50,853 nt of DNA from a bacterium (GCA_031082185.1 JAVHLI010000001.1:263127-313979), one strand, 5' to 3'; counted from the stretch's first letter, positions 33,150-41,890 are shown. Notes: generated by a model from the letters alone, not told the origin. Made by a program: numbers and translations.

Positions 33150-33979
33150 CCGCCCCCTCCCAGGAAGGCGGACAGCGTCGCGTTGAAGGCGCCGGCGTCC
33201 TCGATGAACGGGACATGCCCCATCCCCTGCATGATGTGCACCCGCGCGCCCGGGATCGTCCGGCCCGCGACCTCTGCCTGGTCCGGGGGGATGACATGGT
33301 CGCGTGTGCCCCAGACGATCAGGGTGGGCGCCGTGATGCGCGCCGCGACCGCCCTGGCCTGCTCCACGACTTCCGGCCGTACGCCCCGCAGCGTCGCCGA
33401 AGCCCGGAGCGTATTCAAGAAGGTCTCGCCCGTCACTGGGCGCGCGGCGTTGCGCCGGGTGATCTCGACCAGCGCATCAGGGATGCGGCGCTGGTCGGCA
33501 AACGCCTCCCGGAGTCCCAGCCGGGGGAAGCGGCAGGTGAGCGCCAGGAATCCTTCTCCTACGCAGCGGATCGTCATCAGCCGCAGCGTAGTGCTCAGTC
33601 CGGTGCCGAAGCCGGCGGGCGCGGCCAGCACCAGTGCCGCGCAGCGCTCGGGCGCGGTTCCGGCTGCGAGCGAGGCGATCGCGCCGCCTAGTGAGGAGCC
33701 GATGATTACCGCGCGCGGCACGCCTACGGCGTCCATGAATGCCAGGGTGGCCGCTGCCGAGCCCTCAGGCGTGGCGGCTGTGGCGATCGGGTCCGACAGC
33801 CCAAACCCAGGGAAGTCGAGCGCGATCGTGGTGTACCGCTCGCGCAGCGCCGGAACCGTCCACTGCCAGAACTCAAGCGATGCGCCGATACCGTGGATCA
33901 GGACCGCGGGCGGACCGCTGCCCTCGACGCGGTAACGGACGCGTGCCCCCATCACCTCAACGAACCGGTCGGTCTCCAT
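33146..33979 (-). CDS. Alpha/beta-fold hydrolase
   Basis: A 277-residue hydrolase. The oxyanion HGIGAS motif (29-34), nucleophile elbow GSSLGG with Ser96, the Asp in VWGTRDHVIP and the His in GMGHVPF make an intact catalytic triad. The cap region is short. Such enzymes hydrolyse esters, lactones or C-C bonds of ring-cleavage products; the substrate is not determinable. Start at 33979 lies inside the 3' end of the nfo gene (23-base overlap). Confidence 0.92.
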   Translation of the reverse strand: METDRFVEVMGARVRYRVEGSGPPAVLIHGIGASLEFWQWTVPALRERYTTIALDFPGFGLSDPIATAATPEGSAAATLAFMDAVGVPRAVIIGSSLGGAIASLAAGTAPERCAALVLAAPAGFGTGLSTTLRLMTIRCVGEGFLALTCRFPRLGLREAFADQRRIPDALVEITRRNAARPVTGETFLNTLRASATLRGVRPEVVEQARAVAARITAPTLIVWGTRDHVIPPDQAEVAGRTIPGARVHIMQGMGHVPFIEDAGAFNATLSAFLGGGG

Positions 33980-34883
33980 CGCGGACCTCCTTCCGGGTTG
34001 CCGCCCGCCTGACGCCGGCCCGTCTGACGCCGGCCTGCCGCCCGATCCCTGCCAGACGTCTTAGGCGCGCCAGGTTCTTGGCGTCCGGGCCTTCACTGTT
34101 GAATCCGGGTGTCTCAATGATGCCCGGCAGGGCCCGGAGGCGCGGGTGCGCGAGGAGCGCACGAAACCCGCCCGCCCCAATCAGGCCTTCGCCGATGTTT
34201 GCGTGACGATCGCGACGCGATCCCAGGGCGCCCTGCGAGTCGTTCAGGTGGAGCACTCGCACGCGATCCCATCCCACCGTGCGGTCCGCCGCGCCGATCA
34301 TATCCTCGATCCCCGCCGGCGTCCGCAGGTCCCAGCCCGAGGCAAACAGGTGCGCGGTGTCCAAGCACACGCCGACCCTGGGATCGCCGTGAACTCCGTC
34401 CAGCACCGCGGCCAGATCGTCGAATGTGGCGCCCAGCGTGCCGCCGGACCCCGCGCTGTTCTCGAGCAGCACCATCGCGCGCTCGGTGGCGCCGAGGATC
34501 TGCCGGACCGCGGTGGCTATCCGGCGCAGCGCCGCGCCCCTGGGAGAGGACAGACGGCTGCCCAGGTGCGTGATTGCGCCCAGGCCTTCCAGCCGCTCGA
34601 CGCCGCGCAGCGTGGCCAGCAGCGATGCGACGGACCGGCGCCGGAGATCGCGGTCCGGCGTGCCCGGATTCACCAGGTAGGCGGCGTGCGCGACCAGCGG
34701 ATCGAGGCCGGCGGCGCGCCGCTTCTGGATGAACCGCTCGAGCACGTCATCGGGATAGACGCTGCCCCGCCACTGTCGCGGCGATCCGTAGAAGATCTGC
34801 AGGCAGTCGCAGCCCATTGCCACCGCGCGGTCAATGGCCAGGTCCAGCGATCCGCTGATGGAGACGTGCGCTCCCAGACGCAT
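33957..34883 (-). CDS. nfo: Endonuclease IV (deoxyribonuclease IV)
   Basis: A 308-residue AP endonuclease with the complete three-zinc site: His66, His106, Glu141, Asp175, His178, His212, Asp225, His227 and Glu257 in the expected contexts (LENSAG, CLDTAHLFASGWD, HLNDSQ, DRHANIGEG, IIETPG). It cuts abasic sites in base excision repair. Start ATG at 34883 is chosen because MRLGAHVSI is the family N-terminus, although the frame stays open for another 1.4 kb upstream. The C-terminal ~45 residues are basic (RRAGVRRAATRKE) and extend beyond typical members. Together with the EndoQ-like gene it suggests heavy deamination/depurination load. Confidence 0.95.
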   Translation of the reverse strand: MRLGAHVSISGSLDLAIDRAVAMGCDCLQIFYGSPRQWRGSVYPDDVLERFIQKRRAAGLDPLVAHAAYLVNPGTPDRDLRRRSVASLLATLRGVERLEGLGAITHLGSRLSSPRGAALRRIATAVRQILGATERAMVLLENSAGSGGTLGATFDDLAAVLDGVHGDPRVGVCLDTAHLFASGWDLRTPAGIEDMIGAADRTVGWDRVRVLHLNDSQGALGSRRDRHANIGEGLIGAGGFRALLAHPRLRALPGIIETPGFNSEGPDAKNLARLRRLAGIGRQAGVRRAGVRRAATRKEVRDGDRPVR

Positions 34884-35221
34884 CGGTGCTTCGTTCTTCT
34901 CTGGGCATGCGGCGGAGCCCTGCGGATTCCCACAAATCTCGGGGTCAAGACGGCGGTGGTTGCGGGAAGGCCGGGGATTCCCGACCTGATCGTGGCCAAA
35001 GGAGAGGGGAACGTGCAGACGCACGGGGCAGACGCCTGCCTCCCGCGGAAGGAGGTCCTCCTGCGCGAAGAGGACCGGATTGAAACCTTCTGGTGGCGGG
35101 GTTATTCTAGCAGCGGTGATATGACCCCCGTCCCCGCGCCCGCCCCAAGATGAACACCGTAGTGCGCCGGAGGGGAGCGGTTGAGCGCACCCTTTGGGGG
35201 CGGGGGTCTTTGCGTGGTACC
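34884..35221. other. 338-base intergenic region with a long inverted repeat
   Basis: No gene is supported here. It probably holds the nfo promoter (TAGAAT read on the - strand at 35109-35104 is a possible -10 without a clear -35) and the end of the SLC13-type transcript. Arms GACCCCCGTCCCC (35123-35135) and 35196-35208 pair over 13 positions with one G-T pair; inside them GTGCGC (35162-35167) pairs with GCGCAC (35185-35190). This nested structure might terminate transcription of the transporter gene, but no T-run is evident. Confidence 0.5.
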
Positions 35222-36517
35222 CTAGAACCGCCAGACCGCAGCAACAACCGCCAGCAGCGTCACACCCAGCAGCAGCGCCAGCGGCGCGCCGACCCGCGCG
35301 TAGTCGCCGAACCGGTATCCGCCGGGCACCATGACCATCATGCTGACCGGGTGGCTTATCGGTGTAAGCAGGGTGACCGACGTTGCCGCCGCAACCGTGA
35401 TCATGAAGGGCACCGGGTTGACGCCCAGCTTCGTGGCGGCGCTGAGGGCAATCGGCGCCATCAGGATCGTCGTGGGGATGGCGGGTACGAACTGCCCAAC
35501 GACAAACGTGGCCAGGCAGATCGCCGCGAGGACCGAGAATGGCGCGTCCCCGGCCAGCGGCAGCATCGCGCCCGCGACCGCCGCCGCGGCCCCGGTGGTG
35601 TGCAGCGCGGCTCCCAGCGGCAGCAGGCTCCCAACGACGATGATAGTGGGCCAGTCTATTACCTGGGGTGCCTCGGCTGCGCTCACGCAGCCGCCGATGA
35701 TCACGATGCCTACCGCCAGTACCGCTGCCAGGCTCACCGGCACGACGCCAGTGGCCCCGGAGAGAATAACCGCTCCCAGCGCGAGCAGAGCGTACGGGAC
35801 CTGCGCGGTGCGGAGGGGCCGTGACTCGTCCGGTGCCGAGAGTCTGCGGGCTTCCAGCAGGTCCTGATGGGGACCCGCCGCCGGTATCGCCCCCTCGGGC
35901 ATCCGCGCCGGAAGGAGCCGGCGTCCCAGCGTGGCCATGAAGATGATGGAGGCCGCCAGCATTGCTATGCCGACCGGGAAGAACGAGAAGAACGAGAGCG
36001 GTGCGTATCCCGCCTGAACGAGGAGCCCGCTGACGATGAGGTTCGAGGCCTTGCCTATGAGCGTGAGGGAACCTCCCTGCCGGGCGGCAATCGCCAGCGG
36101 CATCAGCAGCCGGGACTGGCTGATGCCTGCCTGACGGCTGGCGGCGATGGCCACCGGCAGGAGTATGGCCGCGGCGCCGACCAGGTTCATGAACCCCGAC
36201 AGAACGCCGGCCACCGCCATCAGCGCTACGATGAGCGCCACCTCGCGGGATCCCACGGCGCGGAGGAGCAGGCGTGCGGAGAGCGCCGCCACCCCGGTGC
36301 GCTCCAGGGCCGCGCTGACGATGAGGAGGCACGCGATGGTGACCACGACCGGGTCGCCGAATCCGGCAAACGCCGCGGCAGGAGTAGTCACCCCGCTTAG
36401 GCCCAGGGCCAGCACGACCGACATGGCGACGATCTCGGGGCGCAGGCGTCCCGAGGCAAAGGCCGCCAGGGCTCCGGCGAGGATGGAGAGCACGATCCAG
36501 CCGTCGGGAGTCAGCAT
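35222..36517 (-). CDS. SLC13/DASS-type anion (carboxylate or sulfate) permease
   Basis: A 431-residue membrane protein with roughly 11 hydrophobic segments in two repeats. The GFMNLVGAAAILLPVAIAA and TSVTLLTPISHPVSMMVM segments correspond to the paired SNT-like motifs of the divalent anion:Na+ symporter family; the first repeat has variant residues. The loop at ~205-240 is short, so no TrkA-C domains are inserted, in contrast to many bacterial SLC13 members. Substrates could be di/tricarboxylates or sulfate. Monocistronic on the - strand. Confidence 0.85.
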   Translation of the reverse strand: MLTPDGWIVLSILAGALAAFASGRLRPEIVAMSVVLALGLSGVTTPAAAFAGFGDPVVVTIACLLIVSAALERTGVAALSARLLLRAVGSREVALIVALMAVAGVLSGFMNLVGAAAILLPVAIAASRQAGISQSRLLMPLAIAARQGGSLTLIGKASNLIVSGLLVQAGYAPLSFFSFFPVGIAMLAASIIFMATLGRRLLPARMPEGAIPAAGPHQDLLEARRLSAPDESRPLRTAQVPYALLALGAVILSGATGVVPVSLAAVLAVGIVIIGGCVSAAEAPQVIDWPTIIVVGSLLPLGAALHTTGAAAAVAGAMLPLAGDAPFSVLAAICLATFVVGQFVPAIPTTILMAPIALSAATKLGVNPVPFMITVAAATSVTLLTPISHPVSMMVMVPGGYRFGDYARVGAPLALLLGVTLLAVVAAVWRF

Positions 36518-36611
36518 CGCTGCGGATTGTTTCCGTTCGGGGCGGTGCGATGCCTGCTGTCAGCCGCGCAATTCCGACCCAGACCTGTTAGAAACGCCCA
36601 TAGGTGGCGAT

Positions 36612-36645
36612 GGTAGTAGTAGCAACAGTAGCAGGAGGAGGAGAG
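36612..36645. repeat. Imperfect GTA/GCA/GGA trinucleotide tract
   Basis: A run of imperfect three-base units (GTAGTAGTAGCAACAGTAGC followed by AGGAGGAGGAGAGG) lies in the 248-base spacer between the SLC13-type gene and the HicB-like gene. It is purine-rich on the + strand and unlike the surrounding GC-rich DNA. No coding role is supported. Confidence 0.6.
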
Positions 36646-36765
36646 GGGTCTGTCGTACCGGTCGGGATACAGGCAAGTCATCCTGAACCGCACGGCCGGA
36701 CCCGTGCTGTGTAGGGAACAGAGGTGACAGACAGGGCGTTAGTATTCTCGGAGGGCAGACACATC

Positions 36766-37047
36766 ATGGCGAAGCGAAGAAAGGAACTCAAGCTGACCGT
36801 GATCGTGGCAGAGTCTGCAGACGGCGGCTACGTAGGGTACGTGGAGGAATTACCGGGGAGCGCCACTCAAGGCGAGACCATGGAGGAACTCCAAGAGAAC
36901 ATGCGGGACCTGATTCCATCCTTCATCGAAGCACTCGTTATGGAATCCCGCGAGAAGCAGACCTGTCAGACCATGGGCAAAGTGGTCCAGCGGAAGACCT
37001 ACTCATTCTCAGACAGGAGGGTGGAAATCCTCCCGTTCTCGTTGTGA
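36766..37047 (+). CDS. HicB-like antitoxin
   Basis: A 93-residue protein. Residues 7-70 show the partial RNase H-like HicB fold (LKLTVIVAESADGGYVGYVEELPGSATQGETMEELQENM). HicB proteins neutralise the mRNA interferase HicA. ATG 36766 follows GGAGGG at 36750-36755; a GTG at 36724 in frame would add 14 residues. The C-terminal portion (from about residue 70) does not look like a DNA-binding tail and resembles part of a HicA fold, hinting at a fusion or frameshift with the following fragment. Local sequence is less GC-rich than the flanks, suggesting acquisition. Confidence 0.75.
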   Translation: MAKRRKELKLTVIVAESADGGYVGYVEELPGSATQGETMEELQENMRDLIPSFIEALVMESREKQTCQTMGKVVQRKTYSFSDRRVEILPFSL

Positions 37048-37148
37048 TTCCCGACCACCGAAAGGTGAAGCGCGAGCTTCTGGCTGCAGAGCTGACACAC
37101 GCTGGAATCGAGCACAAGGCGTTCGCGAAGGCGTTTCGAGGCAAGTAA
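37044..37148 (+). pseudogene. HicA toxin C-terminal remnant
   Basis: A 34-codon frame starting at GTG 37044, overlapping the HicB stop, reads VIPDHRKVKRELLAAELTHA then GIEHKAFAKAF. This matches the end of HicA-type toxins (beta strand, Pro-x-His, then the helix before AGI). The catalytic N-terminal half with the G-S-H motif is not present in this frame. Either a deletion or a frameshift has removed the toxin core, leaving an antitoxin with a toxin stub. A sequencing error is an alternative. Confidence 0.5.
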
Positions 37149-37173
37149 CCCCCCTTCCTATGATGCTAAGATC

Positions 37174-38091
37174 ATGAGCGCCGCCTCCGCCAGCGGGCCA
37201 TCAGTCCTGCGTCGACTCTCCGCCGATCTCGCCCTGCTGGCAATTGCGGCGCTCTGGGGTCTGACCTTTCCGCTGGGCAAGATAGTTCTGGAGACCCTGA
37301 CGCCGTTTGCCTACATGGCGGTCCGGTTCAGCTTTTCGTCGCTGGTGCTCCTCCCCTTTATGCTACGCCGTGCTGCGGTGCTGGCCAGGCGTGACAGGAC
37401 CGCGTCGGCCCTCCTGGGCGTAGTGCTGTTCCTGGGATTCGCCCTCCAGAAGATCGGTTTGAGAATCACCACCGCGTCGAAGGCCGGGTTCATCACCGGG
37501 CTTTCCGTGGTCATGGTGCCGGTAATCTGGGCGGTGTGGATGCGGCGGGTTCCGCACCAGCGCGTTACGACGGGCATCGCCGCGGCTACGGTTGGACTCG
37601 CGCTGTTGACGCTGAACGGAGCGATTGCGGTCAACGTTGGCGACCTGTTTGTGCTGGCATGCGCGGTGTGCTTCGCGATGCACATCGTCATCATGGGGAG
37701 GCTGGCGCCTCGCATGGATGCGATTACGCTGACCACGGTGCAGGTGGTGGTGGCCGCCGTCCTGAGCGTGCTGGCCGCGCTGACGGAGGGATCCCTGCCG
37801 GCGGTGGCTACCGCGGGCGCCCTTATCTGGGGCATGATCCTGTTCATGACGGTCACGGGCACGCTGGCGGCGCTGCTGGTGCAGTCGTGGGCGCAGCGGT
37901 TCACCACCCCGGCGCACACCGGACTGATGTTCGCGTTCGAGCCGGTTGCGGCCGCGATCGCCGCGTTCCACATCTTGGGCGAGGTCCTTGTGGGACGCCA
38001 GGCGTGGGGCGCCGCGCTGATCTTCATCGGGATTGTGATCGCCGAACTCAATCCGGGCCGGGCGGAGATCCCGGTGGAGGCCAGACGATGA
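37174..38091 (+). CDS. EamA/DMT-superfamily transporter
   Basis: A 305-residue protein with ten predicted membrane segments arranged as two EamA repeats (ALWGLTFPLGKIVLETLTPF in repeat 1, FAFEPVAAAIAAFHILGEVL in repeat 2). DMT members export amino acids or other metabolites. A TATGAT box at 37159-37164 lies only about 10 bases before the ATG at 37174, which would give an almost leaderless transcript if used; no convincing -35 is seen. The stop overlaps the start of the PLP lyase gene by four bases, linking the transporter to sulfur amino acid metabolism. Confidence 0.9.
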   Translation: MSAASASGPSVLRRLSADLALLAIAALWGLTFPLGKIVLETLTPFAYMAVRFSFSSLVLLPFMLRRAAVLARRDRTASALLGVVLFLGFALQKIGLRITTASKAGFITGLSVVMVPVIWAVWMRRVPHQRVTTGIAAATVGLALLTLNGAIAVNVGDLFVLACAVCFAMHIVIMGRLAPRMDAITLTTVQVVVAAVLSVLAALTEGSLPAVATAGALIWGMILFMTVTGTLAALLVQSWAQRFTTPAHTGLMFAFEPVAAAIAAFHILGEVLVGRQAWGAALIFIGIVIAELNPGRAEIPVEARR

Positions 38092-39263
38092 GCAAGACCA
38101 CAGGTTTTCAGACGCGCGCGATTCACGGCGGTACGGTGCGCGATCCGCTCAAGTCGGTGAGCCCGCCGATCTACCAGACCACCACCTTTCAGTTCGACTC
38201 GATGGCCGAGGGCGCCCGGCTGGGGGCCGATGCGGGCGGCGGCTGGTACTACACGCGCTGGGGCAATCCCACGACGCGACTCTTCGAGGAGCTGATGGCC
38301 GAACTCGAAGGCGGTGAGGACGCGCTCGCCACGGCGTCAGGCATGGGGGCCATATCCACGGCGGCGCTGGCGGTGCTGGAGCCCGGCGATCACGTTGTCT
38401 CCCCGCGCGCTGTGTACCAGGCCACGTTCACGCTGTTCCGTGAGGTGACCCCGCAACACGGGGTCGAGGTTACGTTCATTGATTCGGTTGACCCCGCGAC
38501 CTACGAGCGGGCCGTGCGACCCAACACGAAGCTGCTATATATCGAAACGCCCAACAACCCGTTGATGCAGGTCACCGACATCGCGGCCATCACAGGCCTG
38601 GCACGGAAGGCCGGCGCTGTTACGATTGCCGACAACACCTTCGCGTCACCGTTCAATCAGACGCCCATCGCGCTGGGCGCGGACATGGTCGTGCACAGCG
38701 CGACGAAGTACCTGGGTGGCCACCACGACGTCACCGCCGGGGTCATTGTAGGAAGGCGCGACCTGGTCAAGCGGGCCACGCGCATGCTCCGGATTCTCGG
38801 CCCGGTGCTGGATCCGTTCGCGTCATGGCTGCTGGTGCGCGGGCTGCGGACGCTGGGACTGCGGGTGGAACGGCACAATCACAACGCGGCGCACCTGGCC
38901 GAGTTCCTGGCAGGCCACCCGCGGGTGGAACGGGTCCACTACCCGGGGCTGTCGTCACATCCCGATTACGTCGTAGCCGCGCGGCAGATGCGCGGATTTG
39001 GCGGGATGCTTTCGTTCGAAGCACGCGGAGGCTTCGAGGCCGGCGTGCGCACGGTCGAGGGCCTGCGGGTCGCCAGTTTGGCGGTCAGTTTGGGCGGCCA
39101 CGAGACCCTGGTGACGCATCCGGCGTCAACGAGCAGCGTGGGGATTCCCAGGGAAGACCGGGAGCGGTCCGGGATAACCGACGGCCTGATACGCGTCTCG
39201 GTTGGGCTGGAGGACGTGGAGGACCTGATCGCGGACTTCGATCAGGCCCTCCGAGCCGCGTAG
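38088..39263 (+). CDS. Trans-sulfuration PLP enzyme (cystathionine gamma-synthase/methionine gamma-lyase family)
   Basis: A 391-residue Cys/Met metabolism PLP enzyme. The PLP lysine is Lys207 in HSATKYLGGH; YYTRWGNPTTRLFEELMAEL, ETPNNPLMQVTDI and the SLGGHETLVTHPASTSS substrate loop are family hallmarks. Family members interconvert homoserine esters, cystathionine, cysteine and methionine; methionine gamma-lyase and O-acetylhomoserine or cystathionine enzymes cannot be separated by eye. Co-translation with a DMT exporter suggests production and export, or detoxification, of a sulfur amino acid or thiol. Start ATG 38088 overlaps the transporter stop. Confidence 0.92.
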   Translation: MSKTTGFQTRAIHGGTVRDPLKSVSPPIYQTTTFQFDSMAEGARLGADAGGGWYYTRWGNPTTRLFEELMAELEGGEDALATASGMGAISTAALAVLEPGDHVVSPRAVYQATFTLFREVTPQHGVEVTFIDSVDPATYERAVRPNTKLLYIETPNNPLMQVTDIAAITGLARKAGAVTIADNTFASPFNQTPIALGADMVVHSATKYLGGHHDVTAGVIVGRRDLVKRATRMLRILGPVLDPFASWLLVRGLRTLGLRVERHNHNAAHLAEFLAGHPRVERVHYPGLSSHPDYVVAARQMRGFGGMLSFEARGGFEAGVRTVEGLRVASLAVSLGGHETLVTHPASTSSVGIPREDRERSGITDGLIRVSVGLEDVEDLIADFDQALRAA

Positions 39264-39276
39264 CCACTAGCGCGCT

Positions 39277-39295
39277 GGCCCGCTCCGCGCGGGCC
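39277..39295. terminator. Hairpin between convergent genes
   Basis: A perfect seven-base stem (GGCCCGC 39277-39283, GCGGGCC 39289-39295) with a five-base loop fills the short gap between two convergent genes (ends at 39263 and 39301). There is no T-run on either side, so it would be a weak or Rho-assisted bidirectional terminator. Confidence 0.55.
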
Positions 39296-39300
39296 GCGGC

Positions 39301-40035
39301 TCAGGCCCCCTGCCACGTCAGCAGAATCCTGGCCGCCTCTTCCAGCGACGCCGCCTCCGCATCAGGCTTCAGGTTGCGGTGGTTGACGTTGTCAGGGTTG
39401 GGCGTCATCGTCACGTAGAGCGTACGCATCCCGACGCCCTGCCCGCCGCCGATGTCGGCTTCCAGCGTATCGCCCACCATCGCGGCGCGCGCCGGCTCCA
39501 CGCCCCAGAGGTTGAGCACCGAGTGGAAGATCGCAGGGTCGGGTTTGGTCCTGCCAAATCCTGCCGACGTTACCACGGGATCCAGGTACGGACCGAAGCC
39601 CATCCGCTCGACGATCTGCTCGATCAGCCAGTGAGAGGATGCGTTCGAGACGCACCCCAGCCGGAGGCCGGCCTTGCTCAACTGCTTCAGCATCTCCACC
39701 GCGCCCGGGAAGGCACGGTATCCTGCCAGTTCGGGCTCGAAGAACACACGCTCGGCGGCCTCGACAAACCCGCCTTCGGTCGTCCCCAGGTTCAGTTGAT
39801 CGGCCGCCCGGCGGACCGCCTCCTGCGTCGTGTGCTGACGGCCGGTAGTTGAGGTCATCTTCCACATCCAGCGGCGGGCTTCACGGACCGCGGCGCCCAG
39901 CTCCGGTGGATGGCCCGATGCCCGCAGCCACTCCGTCAGGTGCGCGATGTTATCCCCTTCAGTCGTGGAGGGGTAGATAAGCGTACCGCCGATGTCGAAG
40001 ATCACGGCGGCCAGCGAGGGAGATGTCGGGATCAT
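39301..40035 (-). CDS. HAD-superfamily hydrolase
   Basis: A 244-residue HAD phosphatase-like protein. Motif I reads VIFDIGGTL: the nucleophile Asp14 is present but the second Asp (general acid) is Gly16, as in some HAD subgroups with FD-x-GGTL. Motif II is CVSNASS, motif III Lys in GRTKPDPAIF, motif IV MVGDTLEADIGG. A helical C1 cap lies between motifs I and II. It follows adenine deaminase on the same strand by 16 bases, so it might act on a nucleotide or sugar phosphate in purine metabolism; this is context only. Confidence 0.9.
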   Translation of the reverse strand: MIPTSPSLAAVIFDIGGTLIYPSTTEGDNIAHLTEWLRASGHPPELGAAVREARRWMWKMTSTTGRQHTTQEAVRRAADQLNLGTTEGGFVEAAERVFFEPELAGYRAFPGAVEMLKQLSKAGLRLGCVSNASSHWLIEQIVERMGFGPYLDPVVTSAGFGRTKPDPAIFHSVLNLWGVEPARAAMVGDTLEADIGGGQGVGMRTLYVTMTPNPDNVNHRNLKPDAEAASLEEAARILLTWQGA

Positions 40036-40051
40036 ACGGCGCGCGCAGGTA

Positions 40052-41788
40052 TCAATCGAGGAACAGCGGAACCAGCTCGAACCTGTTCACGTCCACCAGT
40101 CCGCGGTCGGTGAGCTTCAGGTCCGGGATCACCGAAAGCGACATGAACGACAGCGTCATGAACGGATCCGCCAGGGGTACCCCGAGGCGTTGGGCCGCCG
40201 CCAGCAATGCCCGCTGCCCTTCGGCGACCCCGGCGAGCGGTTCGTCCGACATGAGGCCGGCTATGGGCAGGGGGAGTGACGTGATCTCCTCACCGTCCAC
40301 GGCCACCAGCCCGCCCTGCATTTCGAGAACGCGCTCCACCGCAACGCGCATGGCTTCGTCGGAGGCGCCCAGGACGATCAGGTTGTGCGCGTCGTGGGCG
40401 ATGGTCGAGGCCAGCGCGCCGCGCTTCAACCCGAAGCCGCGCACGAATCCAATACCGACCCGGCCGCTTCCGGTGTGCCGCTCGATTACCGCCAGCTTTA
40501 TGAGATCCCTGCCGGGATCGGCGACCGCCTCGCCGTTGACGATGGTGATCTCTGCCTCACCGGCTCCGGTTACCAGTTGATTCGGAACCACCTCGATCAC
40601 GCGCACGCGGCGGCCGCGCGCGGGTATGCCGAAGTGGAGGCCGCTGCGCAGCACGTTGACCGAGCCGCGCAGCATCGGCAGCTTCTCAGGCCGCTGGTAG
40701 GGCAGCAGCTCGCCGTCCTGGGCCACGAGGCGGCCGTGACGGTAGACCAGCCGGGGGCGCGGCGAACGGAGGTTGTCGAAGACGATCAGGTCGGCTAGCC
40801 GTCCCGGCACGACGGCTCCGCGGTCGCGCAGCCCGAAGTGCTCGGCGGTGTTCAGGCTGGCGAGCTGGAGCGCCAGGAAGGGATCGAGCCCCAGCCCGAT
40901 CGCCTGTCGGACCATCGAGTCAATATGCCCCTCCTCCAGCAGGTGTTTCGGGTTGCGGTCGTCGGTCACGAAGGAGCAGCGCCAAGCGTTCCCGGGCGTA
41001 ACCAGCGGCAGCAGGTCCTGGAGGTTGCGCGCGCCGGTGGCCTCGCGCAGCATGATGACCATTCCCCGCTGCATCTTCTCCCGGGCTTCGTCCACGGTCG
41101 TGCACTCGTGGTCCGAGCCGATCCCGGCCGCCGCGAGGGCGTTCAGGTCCATGCCCCTGATCCCGGGCGCGTGGCCGTCAATCGGGCGGCCGGCGGCCGA
41201 GCGGATCTTGGCGACCACGTCCTCGTTTGAGTCCAGCAGGCCCGGGGAGTTCATCATCTCCGCCAGGCCCAACACCCACTTGTCCTGCATCAGGGTCTCG
41301 ATGTCGTAGGCAGAGACCTCCGCGCCCGCGCTTTCCATTGGGCTGGCCGGGACGCAGGACGAGGCCATCAGGAACACGCTGAGAGGGTTGTACTTGGCCC
41401 CCTGCAGCATGTAGCGTATGCCGCTCATGCCCAGCACGTTGGCGATCTCGTGCGGATCGGCGATCACGGTTGTGGTGCCTCTGGGCACGACCGCGCGCGC
41501 GAACTCCGGGACGCTCAGCATCGCGCTCTCGATGTGCACGTGTCCATCAATGAACCCGGGAGCCAGGTACGATCCTCCCAGGTCGCAGACCGCACGGGCT
41601 CGATACGCGCCACGGTCCGGACCGGCGGCGATCCCGGCGATCCGGTCGCCGAGGATGGCGACATCGGACTCCATCACGTCGTGGTCGTACAGGTCTATGA
41701 CGCGCGCGTTGGTCAGAAGAAGGTCGGCGGGCTCCCTGCCCCTGGCGACCTGGATGAGCCGTGCGAGGTCCATTGTAACGAAATTCAC
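40052..41788 (-). CDS. ade: Adenine deaminase (Ade type)
   Basis: A 578-residue amidohydrolase of the bacterial adenine deaminase class. The first metal motif is GFIDGHVHIESAML; DPHEIANVLG, GHAPG and the C-terminal domain with SHDAHN-like AHDAHNLIVLG support Ade. It converts adenine to hypoxanthine plus ammonia with Fe/Mn. The start GTG at 41788 or the in-frame ATG at 41773 are both possible; neither has a strong Shine-Dalgarno. It is divergent from the xanthine dehydrogenase operon, which would oxidise its product. Confidence 0.95.
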   Translation of the reverse strand: MNFVTMDLARLIQVARGREPADLLLTNARVIDLYDHDVMESDVAILGDRIAGIAAGPDRGAYRARAVCDLGGSYLAPGFIDGHVHIESAMLSVPEFARAVVPRGTTTVIADPHEIANVLGMSGIRYMLQGAKYNPLSVFLMASSCVPASPMESAGAEVSAYDIETLMQDKWVLGLAEMMNSPGLLDSNEDVVAKIRSAAGRPIDGHAPGIRGMDLNALAAAGIGSDHECTTVDEAREKMQRGMVIMLREATGARNLQDLLPLVTPGNAWRCSFVTDDRNPKHLLEEGHIDSMVRQAIGLGLDPFLALQLASLNTAEHFGLRDRGAVVPGRLADLIVFDNLRSPRPRLVYRHGRLVAQDGELLPYQRPEKLPMLRGSVNVLRSGLHFGIPARGRRVRVIEVVPNQLVTGAGEAEITIVNGEAVADPGRDLIKLAVIERHTGSGRVGIGFVRGFGLKRGALASTIAHDAHNLIVLGASDEAMRVAVERVLEMQGGLVAVDGEEITSLPLPIAGLMSDEPLAGVAEGQRALLAAAQRLGVPLADPFMTLSFMSLSVIPDLKLTDRGLVDVNRFELVPLFLD

Positions 41789-41890
41789 CGGGTCGGTTCA
41801 GGGTTCCTGCGCCGCGGGCGGGTTGCCGCTGCCAGGCAGGGAAGGCCAGGCAGGAAAGCAGTCAGTTGCTCGTTGAACCGTTGAGAGTAG
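41789..41890. promoter_or_regulatory. Divergent control region with 14-bp direct repeats
   Basis: The 102 bases between adenine deaminase (-) and the xanthine dehydrogenase operon (+) contain two tandem 14-base repeats, GCCAGGCAGGGAAG (41831-41844) and GCCAGGCAGGAAAG (41845-41858). A separate inverted pair CGGTTCA (41794-41800) and TGAACCG (41874-41880) brackets them. The arrangement is suitable for coordinated control of both purine units; no clear sigma-70 boxes are visible and no regulator gene is adjacent. Confidence 0.5.

Noticed and set aside
34146-35153. A 335-codon + strand frame opposite nfo
   Set aside because: It mirrors the nfo coding strand and runs into non-coding DNA; endonuclease IV has every metal ligand on the other strand.
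33957-36332. A 791-codon open frame on the - strand spanning nfo and upstream DNA
   Set aside because: The real nfo start is at 34883 (MRLGAHVSI family N-terminus). The upstream part is antisense-frame GC-rich noise inside and beyond the SLC13-type gene.
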